DNA of 64,000 nt from Acidobacteriota bacterium (GTDB lineage Bacteria; Acidobacteriota; Thermoanaerobaculia; Multivoradales; JBCCEF01), in NCBI GenBank assembly GCA_039028635.1, contig JBCCHV010000001.1:228923-292922 (forward strand), read 5' to 3'. The translations under genes and the position numbers were made by a program. Within the stretch, counting starts at the first letter, position 1; every line of letters begins with the position of its first letter. Positions 36,174 through 47,673 of this stretch are shown here, in pieces. The notes below the pieces were generated by a model, which saw only the letters and a list, made by a program, of their open reading frames with translations, ran no database searches and was not told the DNA's origin.

Positions 36174-36890
36174 GTGTCCGACAACGGTAGTGCCCTGAGC
36201 TGGCTGGTCGCGGTCCTGACCTCACCCGCCAAGACCTTCGCCCAGATCGCCGAGAAGCCCCGCTGGTGGGTGCCGATGGTGGTGATGATCCTGGGGGTCG
36301 GTGCGCTCACCCTGGCGGTTCATGCGCGCACCGACTATCGCGAGCACACGGCCAACGTCATGGAAATGCGCAACGTCCACACCATGTCCGCCGAAGACCT
36401 CGACCGGGCGGCCGAGATGCAGGAGAAGTTCGGCTCCCTGGGAGCGGTGATCGGCGGTATCGCGGTCGGCGTCATCATGACCGTGATCGGACTCTTCTAC
36501 TGGGTGCTGCTGCGCCTGATGGGCAGTGAGATCACCTTTGCCCAGAGCCTCGGGACCCATCTCTGGGGTGCCATACCGGTGGTCCTCGGGATGTTGATCG
36601 CGATACCGATCGTGCTGGCCGGCGGCGATCTCTCGACGGAACAACTGTTGAGTCGCAACTTCATGGCTTCGAACCTGACCTTCCTGGCGGGCGAAGACAC
36701 CAGCCCCTTGGTCTTCCAGCTCCTCGCCAGCATCGACTTCTTCGCCATCTGGTCGGTGATCATCACGGCCCTCGGCTTTCAGATCGTCGGCCGGGTGTCG
36801 AAGGGCGTCGCCTGGGGCGCGGTCCTGCTGATGACCCTGCTCGGCGTCGCCATTCGCTTGGGCTCGACGCTGGCCGCGGGAGGGGGATAG
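36174..36890 (+). CDS. Yip1-domain membrane protein
   Basis: A 238-residue inner-membrane protein with five hydrophobic segments (35-50, 92-115, 128-155, 182-200, 210-235) and an N-terminal SWLVAVLTSPAKTFAQIAEKP, the pattern of bacterial Yip1/DUF1282-like proteins. Their role is unknown; this one is embedded between tolC and macA with one-base gaps, so it is probably an accessory of the pump. GTG start. Confidence 0.8.
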   Translation: MSDNGSALSWLVAVLTSPAKTFAQIAEKPRWWVPMVVMILGVGALTLAVHARTDYREHTANVMEMRNVHTMSAEDLDRAAEMQEKFGSLGAVIGGIAVGVIMTVIGLFYWVLLRLMGSEITFAQSLGTHLWGAIPVVLGMLIAIPIVLAGGDLSTEQLLSRNFMASNLTFLAGEDTSPLVFQLLASIDFFAIWSVIITALGFQIVGRVSKGVAWGAVLLMTLLGVAIRLGSTLAAGGG

Positions 36891-38108
36891 ATGAAGAAGG
36901 CCTTGATTGCGATCGGAGTGGTCCTGGCGATCGCTCTGATCGTCTTCGCCAGCCTGCGATCCAAGGAAGAACCCGGCGAGGAGGTGCGCACCGTCGCCGT
37001 GGAGCGCCAGGACATCTCGTTGATCGTCAAAGCGAGCGGCGAGATCGACCCGCGGGTCAAGGTCAAGATCTCGTCGCCGCTGGTCGGACGCATCGAGCGC
37101 CTGTACGTCGAAGAAGGCGACTGGATCGAGGCCGGACAGCCCTTCCTCGAGCTCGAGCGCGAGGCTTTCCTGGCGGCTCGGGACCAGTGGCGGGCGCAGC
37201 TACGTAGCTCGCGCACGGCGGTGCGCCGCTCCGAGATCGAGCTCGCCGATGCCGAGCTCAAGCAGCGCCGCTTCGAGCGCCTGGCGGGGGATGGCATTGT
37301 CACCGCCGAGCAGCGCGAAGCCTCCGATCTCCAAGCTTCGTCGGCGGCCCTCGGCCTCGAGCAGGCGCGCGACGCCGTCAGCCAGGCGCGGGCCAATCTC
37401 ACCAAGGCCGAGGACGACCTTTCCAAAGCCTCGATCTCGGCGCCCTTGAGCGGCCGGGTGATCCAGCTCAACGCCGAGGAAGGGGAGGTGGTGGTGTCCG
37501 GCACCATGAACAACCCGGCCTCGGTGATCGGCACCATCGCCGATCTGTCGGAGATTCTCGCCGTCGTCGAGGTCGACGAGACGGAGATCGTCGACGTCAC
37601 CCTCGGGCAGAGCGCCGAGGTCATCGTCGACGCCATTCCAGATCATCGCTACGAGGGCCGGGTGGTCGAGATCGGAAGCTCCGGCTTCACGCCCAACCAT
37701 CAGCAAGACGTCATCTACTTCAAGGTCAAGGTCTTGCTCGAGAACGCCGACGAGCGCCTGCGGCCGGGGATGTCGGCGCGGGCCGAGATCGTCGCCTCGG
37801 TGCACGACCAGACCTTGGCGGTGCCGATCGAGGCGGTGGTCGAGCGCCCCGACCCGGAGGACGAGAAGGAGCGCATCAAGGTGGCCTACGTCTTTTCCGA
37901 GGACGGTGCCGAGGAACGGCCGGTGACCACCGGGATCGCCAACACCACCCACGTCGAGGTCACCGCCGGTCTCGACAATGGCGACGAGGTGATCGTCGGG
38001 CCCTATCGCACCCTGCGCGACCTCGAGGCCGGCGATGCGATTCGCCGCCTCGAGGAAGACGAGGACGACGAAGACGGCGACGAGGAGCCAGCGGAGGCGG
38101 CCGGGTGA
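36891..38108 (+). CDS. macA: MacA-like periplasmic adaptor
   Basis: A 405-residue membrane-fusion protein joining the ABC pump to TolC. One N-terminal membrane anchor ([19 protein letters not shown]), lipoyl halves around [20 protein letters not shown] and [18 protein letters not shown], a coiled-coil hairpin (about 85-190), and a beta-barrel domain with [14 protein letters not shown]. The extreme C-terminus is very acidic ([12 protein letters not shown]), unusual for the family. ATG directly follows the yip1 stop; the end overlaps macB ATPase by 4 bases. Confidence 0.92.
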   Translation: MKKALIAIGVVLAIALIVFASLRSKEEPGEEVRTVAVERQDISLIVKASGEIDPRVKVKISSPLVGRIERLYVEEGDWIEAGQPFLELEREAFLAARDQWRAQLRSSRTAVRRSEIELADAELKQRRFERLAGDGIVTAEQREASDLQASSAALGLEQARDAVSQARANLTKAEDDLSKASISAPLSGRVIQLNAEEGEVVVSGTMNNPASVIGTIADLSEILAVVEVDETEIVDVTLGQSAEVIVDAIPDHRYEGRVVEIGSSGFTPNHQQDVIYFKVKVLLENADERLRPGMSARAEIVASVHDQTLAVPIEAVVERPDPEDEKERIKVAYVFSEDGAEERPVTTGIANTTHVEVTAGLDNGDEVIVGPYRTLRDLEAGDAIRRLEEDEDDEDGDEEPAEAAG

Positions 38109-38818
38109 GCCTGATCGAGATTCGCGGCGTACGCAAGACGTACCGGATGGGCGATGTCGAAGTACATGCCTTGAACGGCGTCGATCTCGACATCGCCCAA
38201 GGGGAGTACCTCGCCATCATGGGCGCTTCCGGCAGCGGCAAGTCGACGCTGATGAATCTCCTCGGCTGCCTCGACACGCCGAGCGCCGGCAGTTACCTGC
38301 TCAACCAGGTGGCGGTCGAGACCCTCGGAGACGAAGAGCTCGCCGCCATCCGCAATCGCGAGATCGGCTTCGTCTTCCAGACCTTCAACCTGCTCGCCCG
38401 GACCACCGCCCTGAGCAACGTCGAGCTCCCCCTGGTGTACTCCGGGGTGGCGCGCAAGGAGCGCCGCCAGCGAGCCCGCTCCGCCCTCGAGCGGGTCGGC
38501 CTCGAAGACCGCATGGACCACCAGCCGAACGAGCTCTCGGGGGGACAGAGGCAGCGCGTCGCGATCGCCCGGGCGCTGGTCAACGACCCGTCGATCCTGC
38601 TCGCCGACGAGCCCACCGGCAACCTCGACACGCGCACCTCGGACGAGATCATGGAGCTGTTCGATGCTCTCCACGGCAGCGGCAACACGGTGATCCTGGT
38701 CACCCATGAGGACGACATCGCCGCCCACGCCCACCGGCGGGTGGTGTTGCGCGACGGCAAGGTCCTCAGCGATGAGGTGACGCGCCCCACGGCGGCCGTC
38801 TCTTCCGAGTCGGGCTGA
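38105..38818 (+). CDS. MacB-type ABC ATPase
   Basis: A 237-residue ATPase of the LolD/MacB class. Walker [18 protein letters not shown]-loop [21 protein letters not shown], signature [12 protein letters not shown], Walker [14 protein letters not shown] and H-loop VTHE. GTG start overlapping the macA stop. It works with the separate permease gene next door (split MacB). Confidence 0.95.
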   Translation: MSLIEIRGVRKTYRMGDVEVHALNGVDLDIAQGEYLAIMGASGSGKSTLMNLLGCLDTPSAGSYLLNQVAVETLGDEELAAIRNREIGFVFQTFNLLARTTALSNVELPLVYSGVARKERRQRARSALERVGLEDRMDHQPNELSGGQRQRVAIARALVNDPSILLADEPTGNLDTRTSDEIMELFDALHGSGNTVILVTHEDDIAAHAHRRVVLRDGKVLSDEVTRPTAAVSSESG

Positions 38819-38821
38819 ATC

Positions 38822-40045
38822 ATGCTCTGGCTCGAGAACCTGGTCGTCGCCTTCGGCGCCCAGCGCGCCAACAAGATGCGCGCTGCCCTGACGACTCTGG
38901 GCATCGTGATCGGCGTCGCTGCGGTGATCACCGTCGTGTCGATCATCCAAGGTCTCCAGTACCTGGTCGTCGGCCAGCTACAGGGCGTCGGGACCACCTA
39001 CCTGCGGGTGCTGCCCAGAGTCACCTTCGTCGCCCCCGGCCAGGTCACCCGACCGGTGCTTCTGACCGTCGAGGACGTCGCGGCGATCGACGACCAGGTC
39101 GCCGACATCGAAGCCATTTCGCCGATGATCTTCGGTACCGAGACCCTCAAGTTCCGCGAGCTACAGCATCGGCCGTCCTTCGTCGCCGGCGTCAATCAGT
39201 ACTGGCAAGAGGTGGCCAATCAGCTGGTCGACCGCGGGCGGTTCTTTTCCGCCGTCGACATTCAGCGACGACGAAAAGTCGCGGTCGTCGGCCAAACGGT
39301 GGTGGAAGAGCTCGACCTCGGCACCGATCCCATCGGCAAGGAGGTCTACCTCGGCAGCGTCCCGGTGACCGTGGTCGGCGTGATGGAGGAGGCCGGCCAG
39401 ACCCTCGGCCAAGACGGCGACGACGTCGTCTTCATTCCCTTCGACACCGCCCTCTCGGTGTTCGGCCGGCGCGCCGGGGACCAGGTCCAGGTGCACGCCC
39501 GGGTCACCAGCACCGAGGCCGTCGAGGGTGTGCGCGACCGCATTCGCCGGGTCCTGCGCCAGCGCCACGATCTCGGGGAGGACGACGCCGACGACTTCCA
39601 AATCCAGACCCAGGACGACCTGCTCGATCTCTTCACCTCGATTCTCCGCGGGGTCACCGCGGTGGTCGCCGGCATCGTCAGCGTCGCTCTGGTGGTCGGC
39701 GGCATCGGCATCATGAACATCATGCTGGTGTCGGTGACCGAGCGCACCCGAGAGATCGGGCTCCGCAAGGCCGTCGGGGCGCGCCGCCAAGACATCATGC
39801 TGCAGTTCCTGATCGAGGCCATCGCCCTATCCCTGGTCGGCGGCGCCATCGGCATCGCCCTCGGCTACGGTGTCGGCGCCGGCATTACGGCGGTTCTGCC
39901 GGTCGATCTGCCGCCGGCCCATGTGCCCCTGTGGGCCATCGCCCTGGCCTTCGGGTTCTCCACCGTGGTGGGCATCTTCTTCGGCATCTATCCCGCCGGC
40001 AAAGCGGCGGCTCTCGATCCGATCGAAGCGTTGCGCTACGAATAG
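38822..40045 (+). CDS. MacB-type ABC permease
   Basis: A 407-residue permease with the MacB-PCD periplasmic domain (about 45-250) between membrane span 1 (ALTTLGIVIGVAAVITVVSI) and three C-terminal spans of the FtsX type (VSVALVVGGIGIMNIMLVSV, then ERTREIGLRKAVGARRQDI). It ends the operon. Together with TolC and MacA it forms a tripartite mechanotransmission pump; substrates may be peptides, siderophores or macrolides. Confidence 0.95.
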   Translation: MLWLENLVVAFGAQRANKMRAALTTLGIVIGVAAVITVVSIIQGLQYLVVGQLQGVGTTYLRVLPRVTFVAPGQVTRPVLLTVEDVAAIDDQVADIEAISPMIFGTETLKFRELQHRPSFVAGVNQYWQEVANQLVDRGRFFSAVDIQRRRKVAVVGQTVVEELDLGTDPIGKEVYLGSVPVTVVGVMEEAGQTLGQDGDDVVFIPFDTALSVFGRRAGDQVQVHARVTSTEAVEGVRDRIRRVLRQRHDLGEDDADDFQIQTQDDLLDLFTSILRGVTAVVAGIVSVALVVGGIGIMNIMLVSVTERTREIGLRKAVGARRQDIMLQFLIEAIALSLVGGAIGIALGYGVGAGITAVLPVDLPPAHVPLWAIALAFGFSTVVGIFFGIYPAGKAAALDPIEALRYE

Positions 40046-40081
40046 CGGGTCGGCCGCCACGCCGACCCGCTCGCGCGGCGC

Positions 40082-41341
40082 TTAGCCGCCGGAGGCCGCG
40101 CCCAACGAGCGCAGAGCCGCGCCCCGCACCGCCCGATGGAGGGAGCGCAGAGCCGAGCGCGCCGCCTTCGTCGGCACCAGCAAGCGGACGATCGGACCAC
40201 CGCACCAGGCACTCACCGGATAGTCGTCGAGCTCGAGGAGACGGCGCAGCCCATCGACCTCGGCGCCGGGTCCGAGGGCCACCAGCAAGCTGTGATCGCC
40301 ATCGCCGTCCGGAGCCGCCTCGGCGAGCAGCCGCGTGCCCGCCGCCGTGCGCATCAGCCAGCCTCCGGGCGGCAGCGCCTCGCTCGCCTCGACCGGCCGC
40401 CGGCGAAACCCCGAGATCAGACCAAACGCCGGTTTGCGCAAGCGGTCCTGGCCCGGCAGGATGCGCGTCCCGGGGTGAGCCACCCGCAGGGCGTTGCGCA
40501 GCACGACCGGCAGAGCCCGACCCCGCAAGGCCCGCAGGGTCCGCCGATCGAGCACCCGTGCGCCGGCATCGGCCAAGGACTGCGCTTCCCAGTAGGAGAG
40601 TGATCCCAGGGACTGCGCCTCCGGGACGATCCCGGGGTCCGCCGAGAGCAGTCCATCGACATCGGACCAGATCTCGAGCTGCTGAGCATCGAGGAAGCCG
40701 GCGAGGAGCGCCGCCGAGTAGTCCGAGCCATTGCGACCGAGGGTGGTGGTGCGCCCCTGACGGTCGCGGCCGAGGAAGCCCGCCACCACCGGAATCGTGC
40801 GCGCCGGCGCGCGGCCGAGATCTTGCTGCGCCTGCTGTCGTGTCGCCGCTCGATCGACGACGGCGTCGCCAAAGGAGGAGTCGGTCACGATGGGAGGGCG
40901 GGGGAAGGGCAGGGCGGTCAGTCCGCGGTGGCGCAGAACCGCCGTCACCAAGGCCACCGACGCCCGTTCCCCGGCCGCCAGGATGGCGTCCCGACGCGCC
41001 GCCGGCGGGATCGCCAGGGCCAGGCCACGAGAGCCGGGATCGCCGGCGCCGAGATCCCTCGCCAGGGCCTGGAAAACCTCGCCGAGGGCCACCTCCGCCT
41101 CCTGGTCTCCTCGGCCGTCGGTGACGAAGGCCAAGGCCCGACGATAGCGCTGCTCGACCATCTCGACGACCCCGGCTCCGGCCATTTCGGAGGCCGCCGC
41201 CAGACTGTCCGTCACTCCCGCCAGGGCCGACACCACCACCACCACCGGACCGCGCCGCCGGGCCCGGTCGACGATCGCCGGCACTTCCGCCAAGGCGGCT
41301 CGCGCCGCCAATGAGCTTCCTCCGAATTTCAACACTCGCAT
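40082..41341 (-). CDS. Aspartate kinase
   Basis: A 419-residue aspartokinase phosphorylating aspartate at the start of the Lys/Thr/Met branch. The N-terminal ATP site is KFGGSSLA, followed by VVVSALAGVTDSLA, TLGRNGSDYSAALLAGFL and EIWSDVDGLLSADPG. The C-terminal third (from about 300) holds degenerate ACT-like regulatory domains. It is last of three genes behind metY and metX, so in this cell it probably supplies carbon for methionine under the same control. Confidence 0.93.
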   Translation of the reverse strand: MRVLKFGGSSLAARAALAEVPAIVDRARRRGPVVVVVSALAGVTDSLAAASEMAGAGVVEMVEQRYRRALAFVTDGRGDQEAEVALGEVFQALARDLGAGDPGSRGLALAIPPAARRDAILAAGERASVALVTAVLRHRGLTALPFPRPPIVTDSSFGDAVVDRAATRQQAQQDLGRAPARTIPVVAGFLGRDRQGRTTTLGRNGSDYSAALLAGFLDAQQLEIWSDVDGLLSADPGIVPEAQSLGSLSYWEAQSLADAGARVLDRRTLRALRGRALPVVLRNALRVAHPGTRILPGQDRLRKPAFGLISGFRRRPVEASEALPPGGWLMRTAAGTRLLAEAAPDGDGDHSLLVALGPGAEVDGLRRLLELDDYPVSAWCGGPIVRLLVPTKAARSALRSLHRAVRGAALRSLGAASGG

Positions 41342-41354
41342 GATGCTCTCCGTT

Positions 41355-43843
<2,489 letters not shown>

Positions 43844-43850
43844 TCAGCGG

Positions 43851-43983
43851 CTGTCAGGCTGGAGAGGAGCTACTCGGCGTCTTCGGGCCTCCGATTCGCC
43901 ACCGCGCCGGGGAAAGGGCCAAAAACGAAAACGACCCGCTCCGGCAGCGCCGTCGCGGGTCGTTGAGGAATTCGTTCTCGTGT
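43851..43983. repeat. 133-bp direct repeat, copy 1
   Basis: Matches 46626-46758 in the same orientation with 8 substitutions and no gaps (about 94% identity). It contains the minus-strand terminator hairpin of the met leader. Weaker similarity extends about 45 bases to the left. Confidence 0.85.
43921..43964 (-). terminator. Intrinsic terminator (attenuator) in the met leader
   Basis: On the minus strand AACGACCCGC (43964-43955) pairs perfectly with GCGGGTCGTT (43939-43930). A small inner stem GGC/GCC caps it, and TTTTCGTTTTT follows (43931-43921). It stands 38 bases after the leader stop codon and 191 bases before metY. Confidence 0.8.
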
Positions 43984-44002
43984 GTTCGGCTGGCTCGAGC
44001 TC

Positions 44003-44053
44003 CTAGTCCTCCCGCGCGGCTGTCATGCGCATACAAATGCACATCATGGCCAT
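44003..44053 (-). CDS. Met/Cys-rich leader peptide of the met operon
   Basis: A 16-codon ORF, MAMMCICMRMTAARED, ending in TAG. Seven of its first ten codons are Met or Cys. GAGGG lies 4 bases before the ATG. It sits between a sigma70-like promoter and an intrinsic terminator ahead of metY-metX-aspartokinase. A stalled ribosome on the ATG/TGC/TGT run would leave CGCGGG (codons 31-33 of the longer frame, 44017-44012 approximately) free to pair with CCCGCG in the terminator arm, a classic attenuation layout. The frame extends upstream to an ATG at 44110, but that start is too close to the predicted transcription start. Confidence 0.65.
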   Translation of the reverse strand: MAMMCICMRMTAARED

Positions 44054-44119
44054 GACGCCCTCGACGGAGGAGCGCTTGACGGAGGAACGGGGAGTCGATT
44101 CGCTGAACATCGAAAAAAG

Positions 44120-44147
44120 AGTATGAGCGTGGCAGCCGCCTTGTCAA
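44120..44147 (-). promoter_or_regulatory. Promoter of the met leader
   Basis: On the minus strand TTGACA (44147-44142) is a perfect -35, followed after 16 bases by CATACT (44125-44120, four of six matches to TATAAT). Transcription would start near 44113, about 60 bases before the leader peptide ATG. Confidence 0.7.
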
Positions 44148-44391
44148 GCCCCTCGCGGCCGGACCGCAGGCCGTGCATCGAGGACCAAAACGTATAGGAT
44201 CGGCGATGGGTGAGAGCCCAACACCCTGCCACGACTTTCTTCGAAAGAGCCTCAATGCTGACAGAGAATCCCACCTCTGCTTCGCTCGGGACCGTGGGCC
44301 TTCTCGCCGCTGTCCCCGTCGGCCTCTCCCAGAGCCCGCAAAACCATCTTCGGCCGACGGCCGAGACTCGACCGGCGAAGGTCTGCTGACC

Positions 44392-44685
44392 ATGGCGAGA
44401 AAGGCTCCCGGACGCTGGCACGTCACCTCACGGGTGGTGGCGGCGGCGATTCCGGGCCTGATCCTCACCAACACCCTCGCCATCCTGCTGTCCTTCCTGC
44501 TGCCCGGCGACAAGATCACCGCCGTCGCCACCGCCACCGTCCTGAGCTACGCCATCTACGGAGCTCTCATCCTCTGGATCTTCAGCGTCCAACGCTTGCG
44601 GACGGTCTGGATCGGCCTCCTCTCGGGGATCGTCGTCACCGCCGCCGGAGCTTGGCTGATGTACACCCTGGAGGCGGCGTCATGA
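44392..44685 (+). CDS. Small membrane protein, DUF3649-like
   Basis: A 97-residue protein with three hydrophobic segments (17-40, 45-68, 72-94), starting MARKAPGRWHVTSRVVAAA. Size, topology and its place directly before a PepSY protein and a DUF3325-like protein match DUF3649 proteins of siderophore or ferric-iron uptake loci. The stop overlaps the next ATG (ATGA). Confidence 0.75.
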   Translation: MARKAPGRWHVTSRVVAAAIPGLILTNTLAILLSFLLPGDKITAVATATVLSYAIYGALILWIFSVQRLRTVWIGLLSGIVVTAAGAWLMYTLEAAS

Positions 44686-46262
44686 TCGGCACCTTCCGAC
44701 AATCGATGGGCTGGCTCCACACCTGGGCCGGCCTGGTGTTCTGCTGGCTCCTGTACTTCATGTTCGTCACCGGCACCCTCGGCTACTTCGACACCGAGGT
44801 CGACCACTGGATGAAGCCCGAGCAGCCAGCGCCGCAGACGGTCCCCCTCGAACCCAGCCTGGCGGCGGCGCTGAACCGTCTCGAGGCCGAGGGTGTGGGC
44901 GCTGATCGCTGGTCCATCATCCTGCCCAATCGGCGCGAAGTCCCCCACATGCGGATCTCCTGGCGCGGCCCGACACCGGCAGAGGGGGAGGAGCGGCAGT
45001 CCGGCAACGAGACCCTCGACGCCTGGACCGGCGAGCCCCTGCCCGACAACGTGCGCGACACGGGCGGCGGCCAAACCCTCTACCGCATGCACTACACGCT
45101 GCACTACATCGATCGCCAGATCGCCTTCCGCTTCATCGGCGTGGTGACCATGTTCATGTTCATCGGTCTCGTCTCCGGGGTCGTGATCCACAAGAAGATC
45201 TTCAAAGACCTGTTCACCTTCCGGCCTGCCAAGGGCGGACGCTCGTGGCTCGACATGCACAACCTGCTGAGCGTGTCTTCGCTGCCCTTCCAGCTCATGA
45301 TCACCTATAGCGGCCTGCTGTTCACGGTCACCACCTGGATGCCGCTGATCGCCGTCGGCAGCTATGGCTTCGACACCAAGAAGGTCGCCTCCGAGCTCGG
45401 CACCCTGGCGGACATCCAGATCGAACGGGCCGGCACCAGCGCCGAGCTCACCGATGTCTACGGCCTCGCCGCCGAAGCCGAAGGGCTGTGGGGAGAGGGT
45501 CAAGTGCAGAGCGTCAACGTGCGCTTGCCGGGGGACGCCAATGCGCGCGTCATCGTGCTGCGCAATCGCGGTGTCGGCACGGTGGGGGAGCAGCGGGTCT
45601 ACGACGGCGTCAGCGGCGAGTACCTTCAGACCATCGACCCACGGACCCGCACTCCGATCGCCATCGCCTCGGCGCTGATCGGCCTCCACGAAGGCCTCTA
45701 TGCCGGCCCACTGCTGCGCTGGCTCTACTTCCTCTCCGGCCTCCTCGGCGCCGGCATGGTGGCCACCGGCGCCATCTACTGGACCCGCAAACGCCGCAAG
45801 AAGCTGCCGTACCACGAGCTCAGTCGCGGCTACCGCATGGTCGACGGCCTCAACCTCGGCACCATTCTCGGCCTGCCGATCGGAATCGCCGCCTACTTCT
45901 GGGCCAACCGCCTGCTGCCCCTCGGCCTCGACGGCCGCGCCGAATGGGAGGTCCACTGCCTGTTCATCACCTGGGCGGTATGCCTCCTCTACCCGCTGGC
46001 GCGCACCGTCCAGGCGGCCTGGCGTGACCTCGCCTGGATCGCGGCCTGCGCCTTCGCCGCCATTCCCCTGATCAACGCCATGACCACCGACGCCCACCTG
46101 GTCAACAGCCTGCGCACCGGCGATCACGTGATGGCGGCCTTCGACGTCACGGCGCTGGTCTTCGGGCTGCTATTCGGAGCTCTCGCCACCGCCCTCGGCC
46201 GCACCAAGGTCACCACCCGCCCGGCGACCGCCAAGACGCCGACGGCGGTCGGTGTTCCATGA
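44682..46262 (+). CDS. PepSY-associated membrane protein (putative ferric reductase-type)
   Basis: A 526-residue inner-membrane protein beginning MGWLHTWAGLVFCWLLYFMF, the PepSY_TM signature. It has about seven membrane spans (14-35, 160-182, 205-235 region, 345-365, 395-415, 430-447, 465-480) with a periplasmic PepSY region between the first two and an RMHYTLHYID element. Such proteins accompany siderophore receptors and are proposed to reduce imported ferric chelates. It is coupled by 4-base overlaps to both neighbours. Confidence 0.88.
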   Translation: MIGTFRQSMGWLHTWAGLVFCWLLYFMFVTGTLGYFDTEVDHWMKPEQPAPQTVPLEPSLAAALNRLEAEGVGADRWSIILPNRREVPHMRISWRGPTPAEGEERQSGNETLDAWTGEPLPDNVRDTGGGQTLYRMHYTLHYIDRQIAFRFIGVVTMFMFIGLVSGVVIHKKIFKDLFTFRPAKGGRSWLDMHNLLSVSSLPFQLMITYSGLLFTVTTWMPLIAVGSYGFDTKKVASELGTLADIQIERAGTSAELTDVYGLAAEAEGLWGEGQVQSVNVRLPGDANARVIVLRNRGVGTVGEQRVYDGVSGEYLQTIDPRTRTPIAIASALIGLHEGLYAGPLLRWLYFLSGLLGAGMVATGAIYWTRKRRKKLPYHELSRGYRMVDGLNLGTILGLPIGIAAYFWANRLLPLGLDGRAEWEVHCLFITWAVCLLYPLARTVQAAWRDLAWIAACAFAAIPLINAMTTDAHLVNSLRTGDHVMAAFDVTALVFGLLFGALATALGRTKVTTRPATAKTPTAVGVP

Positions 46263-46525
46263 TCGTCCTCGCCCTCAACCTGCTCGCCGCTGTCGCCCTC
46301 AGCGTCTCCATGCAGCGCCACTGGAAACAGGTGCTGGAGGGGCGACCGTACTCGCGTCCCCGGGCCCTCGCCCTGCGCGCTGTCGGCTACCTGCTGCTGC
46401 TGGTGGCCGGCATCGTCGCCCTCCGCACCCACGGCGCGGTCGCCGGCCTGGCCTTCTTCTGCGCCATGTTCACCGTTTCCATCGTCGGCATCGCCGTGGT
46501 GCTGCCGTACTGGACCGGTCGCTAG
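46259..46525 (+). CDS. Small membrane protein, DUF3325-like
   Basis: An 88-residue protein with three membrane segments (1-18, 36-58, 62-84) and the conserved-looking SMQRHWKQVLEGRP. It is last in the DUF3649-PepSY-DUF3325 order, starting inside the PepSY stop. Part of the same presumed iron-reduction unit. Confidence 0.78.
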   Translation: MIVLALNLLAAVALSVSMQRHWKQVLEGRPYSRPRALALRAVGYLLLLVAGIVALRTHGAVAGLAFFCAMFTVSIVGIAVVLPYWTGR

Positions 46526-46625
46526 GAGCAGACTCCACGGATCGGAGAGTCGCTTCGCCCCCTACTGCCCGGGCTGGGATGAACTCGAGATCGAATGGGA
46601 AAAGAACTGGCCTCTGGAGAAGCGC

Positions 46626-46758
46626 CTGTCAGGCTGGAGAGGAGCTACTCGGCGTCTTCGGACCTCCGACTCGCCACCGTGCCGGCGAAAGGACCACAAA
46701 CGAAAACGACCCGCTCCGGCAGCGCCATCGCGGGTCGTTGAGGAATTCGTTGTCGTGT
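46626..46758. repeat. 133-bp direct repeat, copy 2
   Basis: Counterpart of 43851-43983. The two copies flank the DUF3649-PepSY-DUF3325 cassette and are 2.78 kb apart in direct orientation. Confidence 0.85.
46697..46739 (-). terminator. Terminator hairpin in repeat copy 2
   Basis: The arms AACGACCCGC/GCGGGTCGTT (46739-46730 and 46714-46705, minus strand) are identical to copy 1, followed by TTTTCGTTTG, a weaker T-tract. It probably ends the transcript of the small secreted protein gene upstream. Confidence 0.65.
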
Positions 46759-46870
46759 CTTGGCCCTGATGCCCTGGGCGGAAGAACGGGGGTCATTCTC
46801 GCCCTTGTCAAGGGGGCACGCAGTTGGGATCGGCCCCTGGACACCCCAACGAATCCTTCCAGGTTGGGAC

Positions 46871-47116
46871 CTACGGAGGTGCGACCTGCGGTGTGCACTT
46901 TGGTGCCAGCCAGTTCTGAGCACCTAGGACATCCGTCGAATCGAACATCTTCCACTCGTAGACGTGGTTTCCGCAGTGATAGCCAACCAAGGTCTTGCCA
47001 GTTCCCTCGAGTTCGAGGGCGATAATGTTCTCGTCTCCAGGAAAGGCAGTCGCAGCGGCAACAACAACCGTCGAGACCAAAAGGGCTCCCATCAACAGCG
47101 CAAGCCATCGTTTCAT
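46871..47116 (-). CDS. Small secreted protein, AT-rich gene
   Basis: An 81-residue protein with signal peptide MKRWLALLMGALLVSTVVVA and a 60-residue mature part containing two cysteines (VGYHCGNHVYEW, APKCTPQ), probably one disulfide. AGAGGA lies 6 bases before the ATG. The gene and its upstream 60 bases are visibly richer in A/T than everything around, with TATAGT at 47170-47165 (minus strand) as a possible -10. This suggests recent acquisition. No family recognised. Confidence 0.7.
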   Translation of the reverse strand: MKRWLALLMGALLVSTVVVAAATAFPGDENIIALELEGTGKTLVGYHCGNHVYEWKMFDSTDVLGAQNWLAPKCTPQVAPP

Positions 47117-47300
47117 CTTGGAATCCTCTGAAATAAGTTCAAATTGAAGGCTGACACCCGAATAACTATACATTCTAAAGTGTTAACCGTCTGAGAACTC
47201 GGGACAGGAACCTACGAGTCGCTCTCCCGCGGCCGACGGGATCCGGTCGCGAAGCCATGGACCGTGAAAGTCCCAGCGACGAAAACGAACTAAGAAAGGC

Positions 47301-47387
47301 TGGTACCGGAGGCCGGACTCGAACCGGCACACCCTCGCGGGCGGGGGATTTTGAGTCCCCTGCGTCTACCAATTCCGCCACTCCGGC
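47301..47387 (-). tRNA. tRNA-Leu (CAA)
   Basis: 87 nt on the minus strand. The acceptor GCCGGAG pairs with CTCCGGT, and CCA is encoded. The anticodon stem GGGGA/TCCCC holds loop CTCAAAA (anticodon CAA), a long variable arm (CGCCCGCGAGGGTG) marks class II, and the T arm is GCCGGTTCGAGTCCGGC. Confidence 0.97.
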
Positions 47388-47565
47388 AAGGGAAGAGCCA
47401 GATCCTAGAGGCGCCCTCGAATGGTGTCAAGGTTGGGCCTCCGGCAGAGCAGCGCAGGCGAATCCCAATTGCTCGCGGAGGGCGGGCCGTGCTAGCGTCG
47501 GTCCTACAGCAGGCGCTTCCCACCAAGCTCTTCCGACCGGCCACTCGCGGCTGGGTGGGGGAGGC

Positions 47566-47594
47566 TTGACATTTTCCGCCGTTTCCGCTATCCT
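47566..47594 (+). promoter_or_regulatory. carD promoter
   Basis: TTGACA (47566-47571) and TATCCT (47589-47594) are separated by exactly 17 bases, a near-consensus sigma70 promoter. It lies about 80 bases before the GTG of carD. Confidence 0.8.
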
Positions 47595-47673
47595 GCGGAC
47601 AGTTAAATGTAAGTCTGGCAAGGGCTTACCCCACCTCAACGGATCCGCACAGCGCGCAAGGGAGTCAGGGAAC

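Larger units (their letters stand above)
46526..46870. other. 345-bp region without a gene; holds repeat copy 2
   Basis: Lies between convergent genes. Contains the 133-bp repeat and its hairpin. On the minus strand TTGACA occurs at 46811-46806, as near repeat copy 1, but no Met/Cys-rich ORF follows, so the leader function appears missing here. Confidence 0.6.

Noticed and set aside
44003..44110. A longer 35-codon form of the leader peptide starting at 44110.
   Set aside because: The ATG is only about 3 bases from the predicted transcription start and has no ribosome site; the 44053 ATG does.
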